DNA of 64,000 bases from JAHEJE01 sp965216335 (GCA_965216335.1 OZ244154.1:186001-250000); one strand, 5' to 3'; counted from the stretch's first letter, positions 42,235-52,053 are shown. Translations and numbers: made by a program. The notes: generated by a model not told the origin, from the sequence alone.

Positions 42235-43202
42235 AAGCAGTACGGATATCGAACACAGGCGGTCCCGATGTTATGGCGCTGGAGGAGGTCGACCTGTCCG
42301 CACCCGGCGAGGGCCAGGTGCAGGTGCGCCACACGGCCATCGGCCTGAATTACATCGACACCTACCACCGCACCGGGCTTTATCCGCTGCCCCTTCCGAC
42401 CGGTCTCGGCCTTGAGGCCGCCGGCGTGGTCGAAGCCGTTGGCGCCGGTGTGACGGCCTTGAAGGAGGGCGATCGGATCGCATATGGCGCAGGTCCGATC
42501 GGCGCCTATGCCGAATGCGCCAACGTGCCGGCAAACCGGGTCGGCAAGTTGCCCGATGCCATAGGCGACGATGCCGCCGCGGCGATGATGCTGAAGGGCA
42601 TGACAGCCCGTTACCTGCTGCGCGCGACCTACGTGGTGCAGCCGGGCGACACGATCCTGTTTCACGCCGCAGCCGGCGGTGTCGGCCTGATCGCCTGCCA
42701 GTGGGCAAAGGCGCTCGGGGCAACCGTGATCGGTACGGTCGGCTCAGATGACAAGGCAGAGTTGGCGAAAGCTCACGGCTGCGACCACAGCATCAACTAC
42801 AGTCACGAAAATGTCGCCGAGCGGGTGCGTGGGCTGACCGGTGGCGCCGGGGTGCCGGTCGTCTACGACGGCGTTGGCAAGGCCACGGTCGATGCCTCGC
42901 TGGACAGCCTGGCGCCGCGCGGCCTGCTGGTCAGCTTCGGCAATGCCTCCGGCCCTGTGACCAATTTCGATCTTGGCGTGCTGTCGGCCAAAGGCTCGCT
43001 TTATGTGACGCGCCCGACCCTGATGACCTACGTCGCCAGCGATGCCGATCTGTCCGCAACCATGCAGGACCTTTTCGACGTGGTGGCCAGCGGCAAGGTC
43101 AAGATCACCGTCAACCAGCGTTACGCCCTGGCAGACGTCGTGCAGGCCCACAAAGACCTCGAGAGCCGCGCCACGACGGGTTCGACGGTGCTGATTCCAT
43201 AG
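42231..43202 (+). CDS. NADPH:quinone oxidoreductase
   Basis: Protein of 323 aa, QOR branch of MDR, no zinc sites. Characteristic are GLNYIDTYHRTGLYPLPLP and the NADPH motif ILFHAAAGGVGLIACQWAKALGA. The GTG start at 42231 overlaps the stop of the nuclease-like gene, so the two are translated together. QOR reduces quinones and also electrophilic alkenals. Confidence 0.93.
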   Translation: MKAVRISNTGGPDVMALEEVDLSAPGEGQVQVRHTAIGLNYIDTYHRTGLYPLPLPTGLGLEAAGVVEAVGAGVTALKEGDRIAYGAGPIGAYAECANVPANRVGKLPDAIGDDAAAAMMLKGMTARYLLRATYVVQPGDTILFHAAAGGVGLIACQWAKALGATVIGTVGSDDKAELAKAHGCDHSINYSHENVAERVRGLTGGAGVPVVYDGVGKATVDASLDSLAPRGLLVSFGNASGPVTNFDLGVLSAKGSLYVTRPTLMTYVASDADLSATMQDLFDVVASGKVKITVNQRYALADVVQAHKDLESRATTGSTVLIP

Positions 43203-43220
43203 CTCAACGGTACTGAGTAC

Positions 43221-44039
43221 CTAGGCCGGGCAGCTCTTGGTGTTCTGGCCGGCCAGCGCGCGCCAGCGGGTGGAACACGAGGTGTTCTTGCAGATCAGTT
43301 CGCCGATCTTGTTCGAAGACACCGCGTGTGCCAGGTGCAGCGAGCGGCCGTTGCCGTCCGACAGGGTGCTGACCAGCATTCCGGTGAGCTCGCCCTTGGC
43401 ATTGAACACCGGTCCGCCGGACTCGCCCTTTCGGGTGCTCATGCGCAGGACGACTGCGTCGGGATATCCGAAGCCGTTGTAAGTTACCGGGCGCCCGAAG
43501 CTCATCGATTGCACTTCGCCGGTCCGCGCCGTGTCGCCTTGGGCGTGCGGTTTGCCGAGTGAGAAGATCGGGTCACCCGCCGCCATGCACGGACTCGCCG
43601 CCGGCTGAACCGGCGAGCCGTTAAAGCCGCGCAGCCGAACTAGCGCCATGTCGTTTTCTTTGCGCACAGCAATGACTGTGCCTTCATACAGCCGTCCGTC
43701 AGCACCACGAGCACTGACCGTGTAGCCTGGCGCTACGGCGACATGGCCGGCCGTGATGATGTGGCCTTCGCCGTCCACTAGGAACCCGCTGCCGGAGGTC
43801 ACCGAGTCGGGCAGTAACTCTTGAGCCTGGCGTGTCTTACCCCTTTCCTTGTGGACGATCAGGGTGACGTAGGATGGGCTTGTACGCGCAACCAGGCTCG
43901 GCATGGCGTTGGACAGAGCCAAGCCGGCAGGCGTAAAGCCGGTCTCAACGTTGAACGCACGCGGGCCTTCGACATCGGCCGTCGTGTTACAACCCGTCAG
44001 CACCAATGCCAGCGCCGCAATGCCTCCCCGTTTCCACAT
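43221..44039 (-). CDS. Lipoprotein trypsin-like serine protease
   Basis: Protein of 272 aa. A lipobox (ALVLTGC) anchors it to the inner face of the outer membrane or the periplasm. Triad: His in HIITAGHVAV, Asp in RKENDMALVRL, Ser in RKGESGGPVFN. A PDZ domain is absent, unlike DegP. The ATG at 44039 is two bases beyond the sulfotransferase stop, so both form one operon. Confidence 0.87.
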   Translation of the reverse strand: MWKRGGIAALALVLTGCNTTADVEGPRAFNVETGFTPAGLALSNAMPSLVARTSPSYVTLIVHKERGKTRQAQELLPDSVTSGSGFLVDGEGHIITAGHVAVAPGYTVSARGADGRLYEGTVIAVRKENDMALVRLRGFNGSPVQPAASPCMAAGDPIFSLGKPHAQGDTARTGEVQSMSFGRPVTYNGFGYPDAVVLRMSTRKGESGGPVFNAKGELTGMLVSTLSDGNGRSLHLAHAVSSNKIGELICKNTSCSTRWRALAGQNTKSCPA

Positions 44040-44041
44040 CG

Positions 44042-45877
44042 TCACTCTGTCTCCAAGGCCTCTGTAAACGGTCTCAACTGTTCTTCGTAGCGCCGCCAGC
44101 GCTCAATTGACCCGGTATTGATCGGCTGACGCGCCTGCCAGGCACTTGCTGTCAAAACGACCTCCTGGCCCCGCGTATCAGTCAGGTAGGCCGGGTCCCA
44201 AGGCAGGCTCAGGTGGTCGTAGATCGACTTGCCAACACGCTCGGGCTCGCCAACCAGTTTCTCGTAGTCTACTGTCATATACTCGATGCCGCATGCATCC
44301 CGCCAGTGTTTCATCAGCCTTGTGTGCATGTTGTAGACCCGTGCGATGGCTTCAAGATCATAGCTGTATGACAGTTGTCCGCCAAAAAATTGTTCATACA
44401 ACGACAACGCAACCGCTTGCGGCTGCCGGCGGCAATAGATGAATTTCGCATGGGGAATCAGCCACTTGATGAAACCAAGGTGGGCATAGTTGCTGGGAAG
44501 TTTGTCGGTGACGTGGTCGAAGCCATCGGCCTTGGCGAACAGTCTGTCGAGCAGTTGCGAAGCGAGCCGGGTTCGTTCGGTCTCGTTCGTATCGACGACA
44601 CCGTGGGGAAAGCCGGAAATGCTGTGGCTGGCCATTGGAACGAAGTTGGTCTCACCGCAGGCGGCAGTACGGGAATTGGCGGACACGACGCGCTCGATCA
44701 GGGTTGTACCGCTGCGCGGCATCCCGACGATGAATATCGGATAGCGGCCTGACTGTCGCGATGTTGGCGGACTGTTGACCGTGTCGCGGGTAAACGCAGC
44801 CATCACCGCCTCGCAGCGTGCTTCGTGTTGTTCCGGGTTGAAGCGGAACTCCTCTTTGGCTGCTTCATTCGCGGTCTTGAGACTGTCAAAGGCGGCATCA
44901 TCTCGGCCTTCGCCGGCATGGACTGAATACAATGTTAGTCCAGCGGTGGTCCTGCTGTTTACAGGTGCGGTGCGGTCTTCAAGGATTTCGCCGAGTTCAT
45001 CGGCAAACTCAATGCCGAGTGGCGTGATCTTGGACAGCCGGTTCAGTATCTGAGCGCGGTTGCGGGAGACAGTCAAAGCCTTGCGAAAAAGCTTCTCGGC
45101 CTCGGTGAAATTGCCGCGTACGACCTCGATCTGCCCCAAAACAGACAATGCATCAGCTTTGTTGTGCCTGGTTGCCGCCTTGGCAAGCTGGCCGGCGAGT
45201 TCGATATTTCCCCCGGCAAGGTAGATTTCAGCGGCAACAGCCAGGAAATGCGGCGGTATTTTCATCGCCGCCCTTGCCCTTTTGAGATGGACGAGCGCCT
45301 TGGCGGTTTCGCCCTTCAGCGCGTACAGACGGGCGATGTTGTACTGAGCAATCGGCCCTGCGCTGGATTTCGGGTCGATCCGGGCAAAAAGCGTCAGCCC
45401 TTCGCTGCGCGTCACAACGGGTTCCATGCTGAGGGCGTGGGCAAGTTTGACTTCGTTGTCGTCGGGTGCCTGTTGCAAAGCGGTAACGAGCCAGGCCCGC
45501 GCTGCGTCGGGGCCGTCAGCAACCAGCAAGGCCTCTCCGATGGCGTAGTGGATACCGGGGTAATCGGGGGCCAGCGTGTGTGTCTTCAAGAACCGCTCCG
45601 CCGCGGCGGCCGGACGTTCAAGGGCGCGTTCGGCCTGACCCAGGTTGTAGTGGATATCGGCATCATCCGGCGCAAGATTGACCGCCTTTAGCAGCAGCTT
45701 GCGTGCTTCGTTCAGCTGTCCAATCTGGCCCTCTCGCACGGCCAGTTCAAGCAAAATTTGTGGATTGCCGCTATCAATGCGCAGGGCATCCCGATAAAGG
45801 CGCCGCGCCTTTTTAGGGTCTCCGGCGCTCCAGGCCGCGTTCGCAGCACTCAACAGTGAGGCGGTCGACGTTGTCAT
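44042..45877 (-). CDS. TPR-repeat sulfotransferase
   Basis: Protein of 611 aa. The first ~330 residues are TPR units (AARKLYRDALRIDSG-like, DADIHYNLGQAERALERPAAA, AQYNIARLYALKGETAKAL). The rest is a PAPS-dependent sulfotransferase domain: 5'-phosphosulfate loop IFIVGMPRSGTTLIERVVS and 3'-phosphate region KFIYCRRQPQAVALSLYEQ. These TPR-sulfotransferases are common in marine alphaproteobacteria and likely act on protein or glycan Tyr or hydroxyls. Start ATG 45877. Confidence 0.88.
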   Translation of the reverse strand: MTTSTASLLSAANAAWSAGDPKKARRLYRDALRIDSGNPQILLELAVREGQIGQLNEARKLLLKAVNLAPDDADIHYNLGQAERALERPAAAAERFLKTHTLAPDYPGIHYAIGEALLVADGPDAARAWLVTALQQAPDDNEVKLAHALSMEPVVTRSEGLTLFARIDPKSSAGPIAQYNIARLYALKGETAKALVHLKRARAAMKIPPHFLAVAAEIYLAGGNIELAGQLAKAATRHNKADALSVLGQIEVVRGNFTEAEKLFRKALTVSRNRAQILNRLSKITPLGIEFADELGEILEDRTAPVNSRTTAGLTLYSVHAGEGRDDAAFDSLKTANEAAKEEFRFNPEQHEARCEAVMAAFTRDTVNSPPTSRQSGRYPIFIVGMPRSGTTLIERVVSANSRTAACGETNFVPMASHSISGFPHGVVDTNETERTRLASQLLDRLFAKADGFDHVTDKLPSNYAHLGFIKWLIPHAKFIYCRRQPQAVALSLYEQFFGGQLSYSYDLEAIARVYNMHTRLMKHWRDACGIEYMTVDYEKLVGEPERVGKSIYDHLSLPWDPAYLTDTRGQEVVLTASAWQARQPINTGSIERWRRYEEQLRPFTEALETE

Positions 45878-46027
45878 GGCTGAGCCCGTTTGCAAGAAGT
45901 GTTTTCGTCAGCCGGTTTAACCTGTCAATTGCCGGGAATCAATCGGCGTTGGTAACAACGGCCGGACAATTCTGCCACGCTCATATGTGCAAACTGGCAG
46001 GCAGCGAATCGAGCGGCCGGATGGCAC

Positions 46028-46064
46028 AAAAAAACCGGCCCGCAGATTAAATCCACGGGCCGGC
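46028..46064 (-). terminator. Strong terminator of the porin gene
   Basis: CCGGCCCG (46035-46042) pairs with CGGGCCGG (46056-46063); on the minus strand the stem is followed by a run of seven T. It lies just past the porin stop. Confidence 0.9.
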
Positions 46065-46095
46065 ATTCAAACTTCGTTTGAAGCGTCAGCAGTTC

Positions 46096-47442
46096 CTAGA
46101 AGAAGAACCATGCGCCGAACTGAGCACCGAAGGCATCCTGGTCAGGCGTACCATCGTTGTACTCTGCACGGCCCCAACGGCCTTCAACACCAAGACGCAT
46201 CTGGCTGACTGGCTGCCACAGAAGGTTGGCATGAACCGTCATCGACTTGTCGTTGTTCCCGGTAAGCGGGGTATCAAGCAGATCTGACATGCCCCATGCT
46301 GCGTTGAACGTGGTGGTATCGGTAACTGGCATGCTCACGCCGGCTACGATGCCCCAAGCTTCCAACGGATCGCCGGAGGAGTTGAGCCACTTCCAGTTGA
46401 ACCCACCCGGAGGAACAGCGAAGTTCGGAGCGAAGTTCTGCTGAGCCAGGTACTTCATGACAAGGCCTTCACCGTAGTGAGCGCCAACCGTGATCGTCGC
46501 CATATCGGCGAGATTGATATTGGCACCACCGGCAACCTGCCAGCCGAGGTCGTCACCGCCAAGCTTGTCAGCCTGGGGCATGTCGGCCACTTCGGCGGTC
46601 GCAACAACCTGGTGTCCGCCAGGAATGTCATACTGGATTGAAGCACCGATGTTCGGCATGGACGTATGCTCGAAAGACGGCTCTTCGATCGCTACAGCAA
46701 AAGACATAGGTCCGCTGGAATACCCCAACCGAACCTGCGGCAGACGGCTGTAAACCGGACCGGCATATGCGCCCCAGTCAATCGTGGTGATGCCGATTGG
46801 CAGCAATGCGCCGATGTTCCACCACTGGCCAGCCGAGAACGTCCAACCGGGAGCGAAGTCCCAGTGGCCAACCGCATGACGCAGACGCAGAGGAATGGAA
46901 CCGGCGTGACCGCCAGGAGTGAAGTCCATTTCGAGCTGCGTGCGAATCTGGCCAACAGCCGTATCGACCCGCGAGCGGATGCCGAAACGCGACTGGTGAG
47001 CAGTCAGGTGAATGTGCGACTTGTCACCTTCGTCAATTCCCGGAACCCAGAACGACTCAGGCACGCCGTCCGACTTGCTGTCGAAAATGACGTCTGCCTT
47101 GATGTAACCATATACGGTCACTTCAGCGACAGGTGCTGGAAGATCGGCGGTCGGGGTTACCGAAATGGTGAAACCACGGTCGGTGTTGACGTTGATCGAG
47201 TCAGTCTTGGACACGTTGGCCCAATCTGCGTTCGATCCATGGCCCTTGCCATAGGTCAGGTAGCTGTAGCCCTCTGGCAGCTGTGCAGCAGCCGGAGTGG
47301 ACTCAAGCGTGTTTACGCGGGACTGCAGAGCCTCGAGCTGAGCCTTGAGGGCTGACAGCTCATCGGCCTGCGCTCCGGACGCCATGACACCAAGTGCCGC
47401 ACCGCCCAAAAGTGCCCGACGAAGCCACTTTGATTTGGTCAT
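46096..47442 (-). CDS. Outer-membrane porin with N-terminal coiled coil
   Basis: Protein of 448 aa. The signal peptide is KWLRRALLGGAALGVMASGAQA. A short coiled coil (ELSALKAQLEALQSRVNTLE) trimerises in DcaP-type porins. Amphipathic beta strands follow to the C-terminal Phe (GAQFGAWFFF), the outer-membrane sorting signal. The start at ATG 47442 has GGGAGA upstream. Strong terminator and long leader suggest high, regulated expression. Solute unknown. Confidence 0.88.
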   Translation of the reverse strand: MTKSKWLRRALLGGAALGVMASGAQADELSALKAQLEALQSRVNTLESTPAAAQLPEGYSYLTYGKGHGSNADWANVSKTDSINVNTDRGFTISVTPTADLPAPVAEVTVYGYIKADVIFDSKSDGVPESFWVPGIDEGDKSHIHLTAHQSRFGIRSRVDTAVGQIRTQLEMDFTPGGHAGSIPLRLRHAVGHWDFAPGWTFSAGQWWNIGALLPIGITTIDWGAYAGPVYSRLPQVRLGYSSGPMSFAVAIEEPSFEHTSMPNIGASIQYDIPGGHQVVATAEVADMPQADKLGGDDLGWQVAGGANINLADMATITVGAHYGEGLVMKYLAQQNFAPNFAVPPGGFNWKWLNSSGDPLEAWGIVAGVSMPVTDTTTFNAAWGMSDLLDTPLTGNNDKSMTVHANLLWQPVSQMRLGVEGRWGRAEYNDGTPDQDAFGAQFGAWFFF

Positions 47443-47934
47443 TATGTTATCTCCCACATCTCTGGAGTGTTACGGTGCCCCCGAGTCCCCTCGTACTGGT
47501 TCCGGAAGCGTTGTTTTGTGTGACTCGCACACATGAGCTTTTCTCGTCTGAACGGGTTAAGATGTCAACAAACGCCACCCTCAAATCGGGGTTTCGGGGC
47601 TTTCAGCAGCTTGAAATTCGATCCTTGTGGCATTTTTAACACAAGGTGCTGCCGCAACTGACCCGATCCAGGGCGTTCCTGCCGCCAGTTGCGCTGGTGC
47701 AGATTGGGTGAACAGCAGATTCGCAAGTCTTAACAGCAGGTTAATAAGCGTGTCCTGAGTAGTAGCGCGGTCGGCTCCCTTGGGCAAGCCGGGATTCGTT
47801 TGAGGAGTCCGGCTTTTCGTATCTGACGAGAGCGCAGCCGGTGGATTCGCGGGCTGCAAAACGTTACATAAATAAGAGAAAGCCGGATTGCATCACCCGG
47901 CGCCCGCACAATTGGCTCAAGGGGGATCGAGAAC
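47443..47934. other. Long gap between porin and HhH gene, possible small RNA
   Basis: The 492 bases hold no believable ORF. Near the porin side the hairpin CCTTGTGGCATTTTTAACAC (from about 47622, closing with AAGG) is seen. At 47786-47815 AAGCCGG pairs with CCGGCTT, followed by a short T run, a terminator-like hairpin that no gene needs. A short RNA is possible. Confidence 0.35.
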
Positions 47935-48507
47935 GTGTACGTCAACTATAATGGATACGGTTGGAATCATTCACCTGACAGGTCTGGCACTGAAGCGCCA
48001 CCTATCCGCGGAAAGATAAAGGCGGCTTTTTCTGTTGCCAAACCCACCGCCATGGAAGAGCTGGCGGCGGCCGCACCGCTGAAAGTTGCTCAACCTGCGC
48101 CGGCACCGGCTGCCAAGGCCGCGCCAAAACCCAAACCCGCACGAGCAACCAAACCGCAGGCCGTGTCAACGGGTAAACCAAGCCGGCCGCAAGGGCTGGC
48201 CAAGGCACGCGGCGGCAAGGCCGACAACCTGCAGCAAATCTCCGGTGTCGGGCCGAAGCTCGAAAGGACCCTTCATGGCCTGGGTTTCTACCACTTCGAC
48301 CAGATCGCCGCCTGGAGCCGCGACGAAGTCGACTGGGTCGACGAACATTTGCGTTTCAAGGGCCGGATTGACCGTGATGAATGGATTCCGCAGGCGAAAC
48401 TGCTGGCAGCAGGCGACACTGAGCAATTTACCAAGCTCTATGGCACCGGCGGCCTGAAGAACCGGGCGGGCGTATCCAAGTCCGGCAGCCGCACCAGGCG
48501 CTCCTGA
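47935..48507 (+). CDS. Free-standing helix-hairpin-helix protein (NuoE-tail-like)
   Basis: Protein of 190 aa. The Ala/Pro/Lys-rich linker (PAPAPAAKAAPKPKPARATK) is followed by NLQQISGVGPKLERTLHGLG and HFDQIAAWSRDEVDWVDEHL, then GRIDRDEWIPQAKLLAAG. In Rhizobiales this same module forms the C-terminal extension of NuoE; here it has no NADH-dehydrogenase part. HhH binds DNA or protein. The start is a GTG at 47935 with GGGGGAT upstream. Confidence 0.8.
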   Translation: MYVNYNGYGWNHSPDRSGTEAPPIRGKIKAAFSVAKPTAMEELAAAAPLKVAQPAPAPAAKAAPKPKPARATKPQAVSTGKPSRPQGLAKARGGKADNLQQISGVGPKLERTLHGLGFYHFDQIAAWSRDEVDWVDEHLRFKGRIDRDEWIPQAKLLAAGDTEQFTKLYGTGGLKNRAGVSKSGSRTRRS

Positions 48508-48510
48508 GTC

Positions 48511-49368
48511 TCAATCGGCCGCCGCGAGGACTTGCCTTATTGCGGCCAGCGCCGCTGATTCGGTCAGGAACGGCGTGTGGCCGCGTCCAGGCACGGTTAC
48601 AGCGGCCAGACCGGGCAGCCGCTCGACCATCTGCCTGAGGGTATCCGCGCTGAGGACATCGGATGCTTCGCCCCGGATGGCCGCCACCGGCAGGCCGGAC
48701 AACGCCTCGAACCCGGCCCAGAAGTCGGGCAGGGGACCTGAAGCGAGCATCTCCTCATCCGGCAGAGTTCTGGCCAGATCGGGATCGTAGTCGAGGACCG
48801 GCAGCCCTTCGTGTTCTGCAAAAATTACTCGGGCGAAACGCGCCCACTCCGCTTCGCTCATCCGAAAGCCCCGATACGTGGCTCTCAGCGCCGCTGCCGC
48901 CGCGTCCCAGCTTTCAAGTTCCGGGTCCTTGCCGACATAGGCGGAAATCCGCGCCAGGCCTGCCGGCTCTATAACCGGCCCGATGTCATTCAGAACCACG
49001 CCGGCCATGCGGTCCTTGTGCAGGGTCGCCATCAGCATGGAAATCAATCCGCCGCGCGAGGTGCCAACAAAGATGGCGCGGGCGATCGACAGGTGGTCCA
49101 TGAGTGCGATCACATCGGCCATCTCGACCGGCACCTGATAGGTTTGCCAGTCCGCATGGTGTGACCGGCCGCGGCCGCGATAGTCCGCTGCAATTATCCG
49201 GCGCTCGCCTGAAATAAGCCGGGCAAGGTCATGAAATTCCTTGGAATTCCTCGTCAGGCCCGGCAGACAGATGAGCGGCGCGAGCAAGGCATCCTGCGAA
49301 CCGTAGTCGCGGGCGTAGAGCGATACGCCATCCGGGCTCTGGTACCAGACATCCTGCCAGTCGGTCAT
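48511..49368 (-). CDS. Alpha/beta hydrolase
   Basis: Protein of 285 aa. Oxyanion region ICLPGLTRNSKEF, nucleophile elbow FVGTSRGGLIS (Ser), acid near AIRGEASDVLS (Asp) and catalytic His in GRGHTPFL. It converges with the HhH gene with a 3-base gap. Substrate unknown. Confidence 0.9.
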   Translation of the reverse strand: MTDWQDVWYQSPDGVSLYARDYGSQDALLAPLICLPGLTRNSKEFHDLARLISGERRIIAADYRGRGRSHHADWQTYQVPVEMADVIALMDHLSIARAIFVGTSRGGLISMLMATLHKDRMAGVVLNDIGPVIEPAGLARISAYVGKDPELESWDAAAAALRATYRGFRMSEAEWARFARVIFAEHEGLPVLDYDPDLARTLPDEEMLASGPLPDFWAGFEALSGLPVAAIRGEASDVLSADTLRQMVERLPGLAAVTVPGRGHTPFLTESAALAAIRQVLAAAD

Positions 49369-49392
49369 GACAAACGCGTGTCTCCGCGCCGC

Positions 49393-51555
49393 TCAGCACT
49401 CGGTCAGGAGTTGCGAGATCGAAGTCGACTGACCGGACCCGCAACTCGCCGCTCGGGTCGGCTTGCCGCCATTCGGGTTACCACGCTCCAAGTCGACGGA
49501 CATGCCGGTCAGCTGCTTTACACCCAGCCGCGAGCGATAAACATGGATGTTCTGCATGACCTTCTGAACGTACTTGCGGGTCTCGGTGAACGGAATGGTT
49601 TCAACCCAGTCGATGGCATCGATCTTGGAGCTGCGTGGGTCTCCAAAGCGCTTGATCCACTGATGCGCCCGTCCCGGTCCGGCATTGTAACCGACGAAGG
49701 TCAGAATGTAGGAGCCGTTGAAGCTCTTGACCAGATCGCCGAGATGCGCAGCTCCGAGCATGACGTTGTAGGCCGGATCCGACGTCAGCCGCTTCGTCGA
49801 GTGGCTGCGGATGCGGTACTGCCGGGCGATCAGCTTGCCTGTTCCCGGCATGATCTGCATCAGGCCGCGTGCGCCGGCGTGGCTCTTGGCATGGGGGTGG
49901 AACTCGCTTTCCTGGCGCGACAGGCCATAGACCAAGGCACGCTCCACCGGCGGACCGATGCGCTTCCAGCTCGGCAGGGCGCCGCGCGGATAGGCCCAGT
50001 CGTCGATATCGATACCATTCGATCCGGCCGCCTTGGCAAACCGCACCGACATGGCGGTGCCGCCTTCAGCCTTGACGATAGCGGCAACCGCGCTCAGTTC
50101 CGCTGCAGTCTTGAAACGCTGTGCCATCGGCCAGATAAATGCACCGGCTTGCGAGCCGACCCCTGCAAAGGTGAACAGGCGGAACGCCCGCACCAGCTCG
50201 TCGTTACGCGCCGTCTTGCGGGCTGCAGCGGTAATTCTCGTTGCATTGATCGGGACCGGCTTGCGGGCCTGGCCCAGTGCCTCGCGCGCCAGCTGGCCGT
50301 AGTACAATGTCGGCGAGGCGGCGGCCCGGCGAAAGACCTTGTCGGCGGCCTTGGGATTGCCCAATGCTAGCTCGGCCCGGGCGATCCAGTAGTTGGCCCG
50401 CGACGAATCGGTCCGCGTCTTGGCCTTGCTTGCCATGTTACGGAAATGGGTGCGCGCGATCGGTGCCTGGTTCAGCTTGCGCAGCGCGATCCAGCCGGCC
50501 AGAAACTCACCCTCAAGGAAATGCTTGCCGGAGGAAAATCCGTGCGAGCTGGAGAGTTTGTACAGATTGTGCCACTGCTTGTAGTTCGACGGGCTGAGCG
50601 ACTGGCGCACCACAAGGCGCTTCTCGATCCACCACTGTTCCGGGTTGATCTGCTTGGCGTGCGACTTGGGCAACGCCAGCAGCATCGCGCGGGCTTTACC
50701 AAGCTTGTCCTTCTTGCGGTACCAGCGCGACATGGCGTAGCGCATAGCCGTCTTGTTGCGCAGAGACTTGGGCAGATTGCGGTAGGCCTTGGCGGCACCG
50801 CCCTTCTTGCGGATGAGCTCGCGCGCCACTTGGGCAGCCTTCGCGTGGGCTTTCGAAATCCGCCTGGCAACCCGCACGCCGGCCCTGGTCTTCTGGGCCA
50901 TGATCAGCGCCCACAGGCGGGCCTCATGATCGGATTTCTTGAGCAGTTTGCGGAAATGTTTCAGCGCATAGGTCTCGCTGCTCGAGCCCATGTCCGGGTC
51001 CAGCCACGCCTTCAGCAGCCGGGCCCGCGCCCGTTGCGGTTCGCCTTTTGCTTTCAGATACTTGGCACGTGCCAGCCAGCCTTCGGGAGAAACCGTCTTG
51101 TGACGCTCGAAGTGTGCTGCGATCTTGTCAAGCGGCATGGCATCGGCCAGCAGCAGCGCCTCGGCGCGGGCCGTGATGCCTTTGACATAGGGCCAATGCG
51201 GGTTGGCGTCGACGAACGCCATCAGCCGGTCATAACCGGAATCGCGCGGATTGGTGCGAACATAGTACCATTCCACCGCCTTGATCGCCGCCGGATCGCC
51301 CGATTGCCGCGCCAGGCGTCTGGCATCGTCCCACTTGCGCTTGGCGGCCAGTGCCAGCGCCCTTACCGCAGGGCTCGATTTCGCCTGGCCGCGGGCGACA
51401 CCCGTCGTGGCGGTGGTCAGATTGCGCACCGCCGGCTCGGAATCCTCCTTGCTGGCCCGGGCGTCAACCGGCATGGCGACCAGAGCTGCGGCCAGCATGG
51501 CCGTAAACCCAAATGTCCTGGCCATCACGCCAAGATCGTGTGCAGACTTCCGCAT
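49393..51555 (-). CDS. Soluble lytic murein transglycosylase
   Basis: Protein of 720 aa. A signal peptide (MRKSAHDLGVMARTFGFTAM...ARA) and a long alpha-superhelical (TPR-like) body of about 500 residues precede the SLT domain: ALVYGLSRQESEF with the catalytic Glu, GARGLMQIMPGTG, and YNAGPGRAHQW. It cleaves peptidoglycan with formation of 1,6-anhydroMurNAc. The start at 51555 is preferred over 51603 because the earlier codons lie in a MITE-like element. Confidence 0.93.
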   Translation of the reverse strand: MRKSAHDLGVMARTFGFTAMLAAALVAMPVDARASKEDSEPAVRNLTTATTGVARGQAKSSPAVRALALAAKRKWDDARRLARQSGDPAAIKAVEWYYVRTNPRDSGYDRLMAFVDANPHWPYVKGITARAEALLLADAMPLDKIAAHFERHKTVSPEGWLARAKYLKAKGEPQRARARLLKAWLDPDMGSSSETYALKHFRKLLKKSDHEARLWALIMAQKTRAGVRVARRISKAHAKAAQVARELIRKKGGAAKAYRNLPKSLRNKTAMRYAMSRWYRKKDKLGKARAMLLALPKSHAKQINPEQWWIEKRLVVRQSLSPSNYKQWHNLYKLSSSHGFSSGKHFLEGEFLAGWIALRKLNQAPIARTHFRNMASKAKTRTDSSRANYWIARAELALGNPKAADKVFRRAAASPTLYYGQLAREALGQARKPVPINATRITAAARKTARNDELVRAFRLFTFAGVGSQAGAFIWPMAQRFKTAAELSAVAAIVKAEGGTAMSVRFAKAAGSNGIDIDDWAYPRGALPSWKRIGPPVERALVYGLSRQESEFHPHAKSHAGARGLMQIMPGTGKLIARQYRIRSHSTKRLTSDPAYNVMLGAAHLGDLVKSFNGSYILTFVGYNAGPGRAHQWIKRFGDPRSSKIDAIDWVETIPFTETRKYVQKVMQNIHVYRSRLGVKQLTGMSVDLERGNPNGGKPTRAASCGSGQSTSISQLLTEC

Positions 51556-51586
51556 AATCGCTCTTTCTGATTCGCCGTCACCTGCC

Positions 51587-51856
51587 TTAGGGCCAGGGCT
51601 CATTGAGTAACGCCATTCTGCGCAGCGGAATTGCTCGCTAAGCAGGCAGGCAGGCGCCGGAAATCTGGTTGGTTTTCAAGCCTGTCTAACGCACTCTGCG
51701 GGCAATTCCGCTGCGCCCGCAGGGTTCGCCAAGGAGGGCCCGCCTGCAGGCAAACACTGCTCGATAAGGCATAAAGCCTGATCTTGCGCTTGTTTTCCAG
51801 CATTCGAACCCTCCTTGGCGAACAGAATGGTGTTACTCAATGGGCCCTGACCCTAA
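51587..51856. mobile_element. MITE-like element with 34-bp TIRs and two internal hairpins
   Basis: A 34-base end (51587-51620, starting TTAGGGCCAGGGCTCATTGA) is inverted at 51823-51856 with three mismatches. Immediately inside, GCGCAGCGGAATTGC (51620-51634) pairs exactly with 51702-51716, and GTTCGCCAAGGAGGG (51724-51738) with 51809-51823. The plan is a three-way junction. It occupies the region between the transglycosylase and dapA. The rest of that gap (51857-52053) is AT-richer and probably carries the dapA promoter. Confidence 0.85.
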
Positions 51857-52053
51857 CGACAAGATACATGCCCCGGTCCTAATCTCGAATTGCGACGGTC
51901 CTGTGACCGAACTGCGATCACCGCGCCGCATTGCGCGCCTTGTCGGGCGCTTGCCGCTTAACCATGAAATGTCTAAGGTGCCGCAGCGCGCGCCATATTA
52001 AGGCAAGCTAAGCGGGTATGGTTTCCGAAGTGTTTACGTCAGGAGTAAATGTG

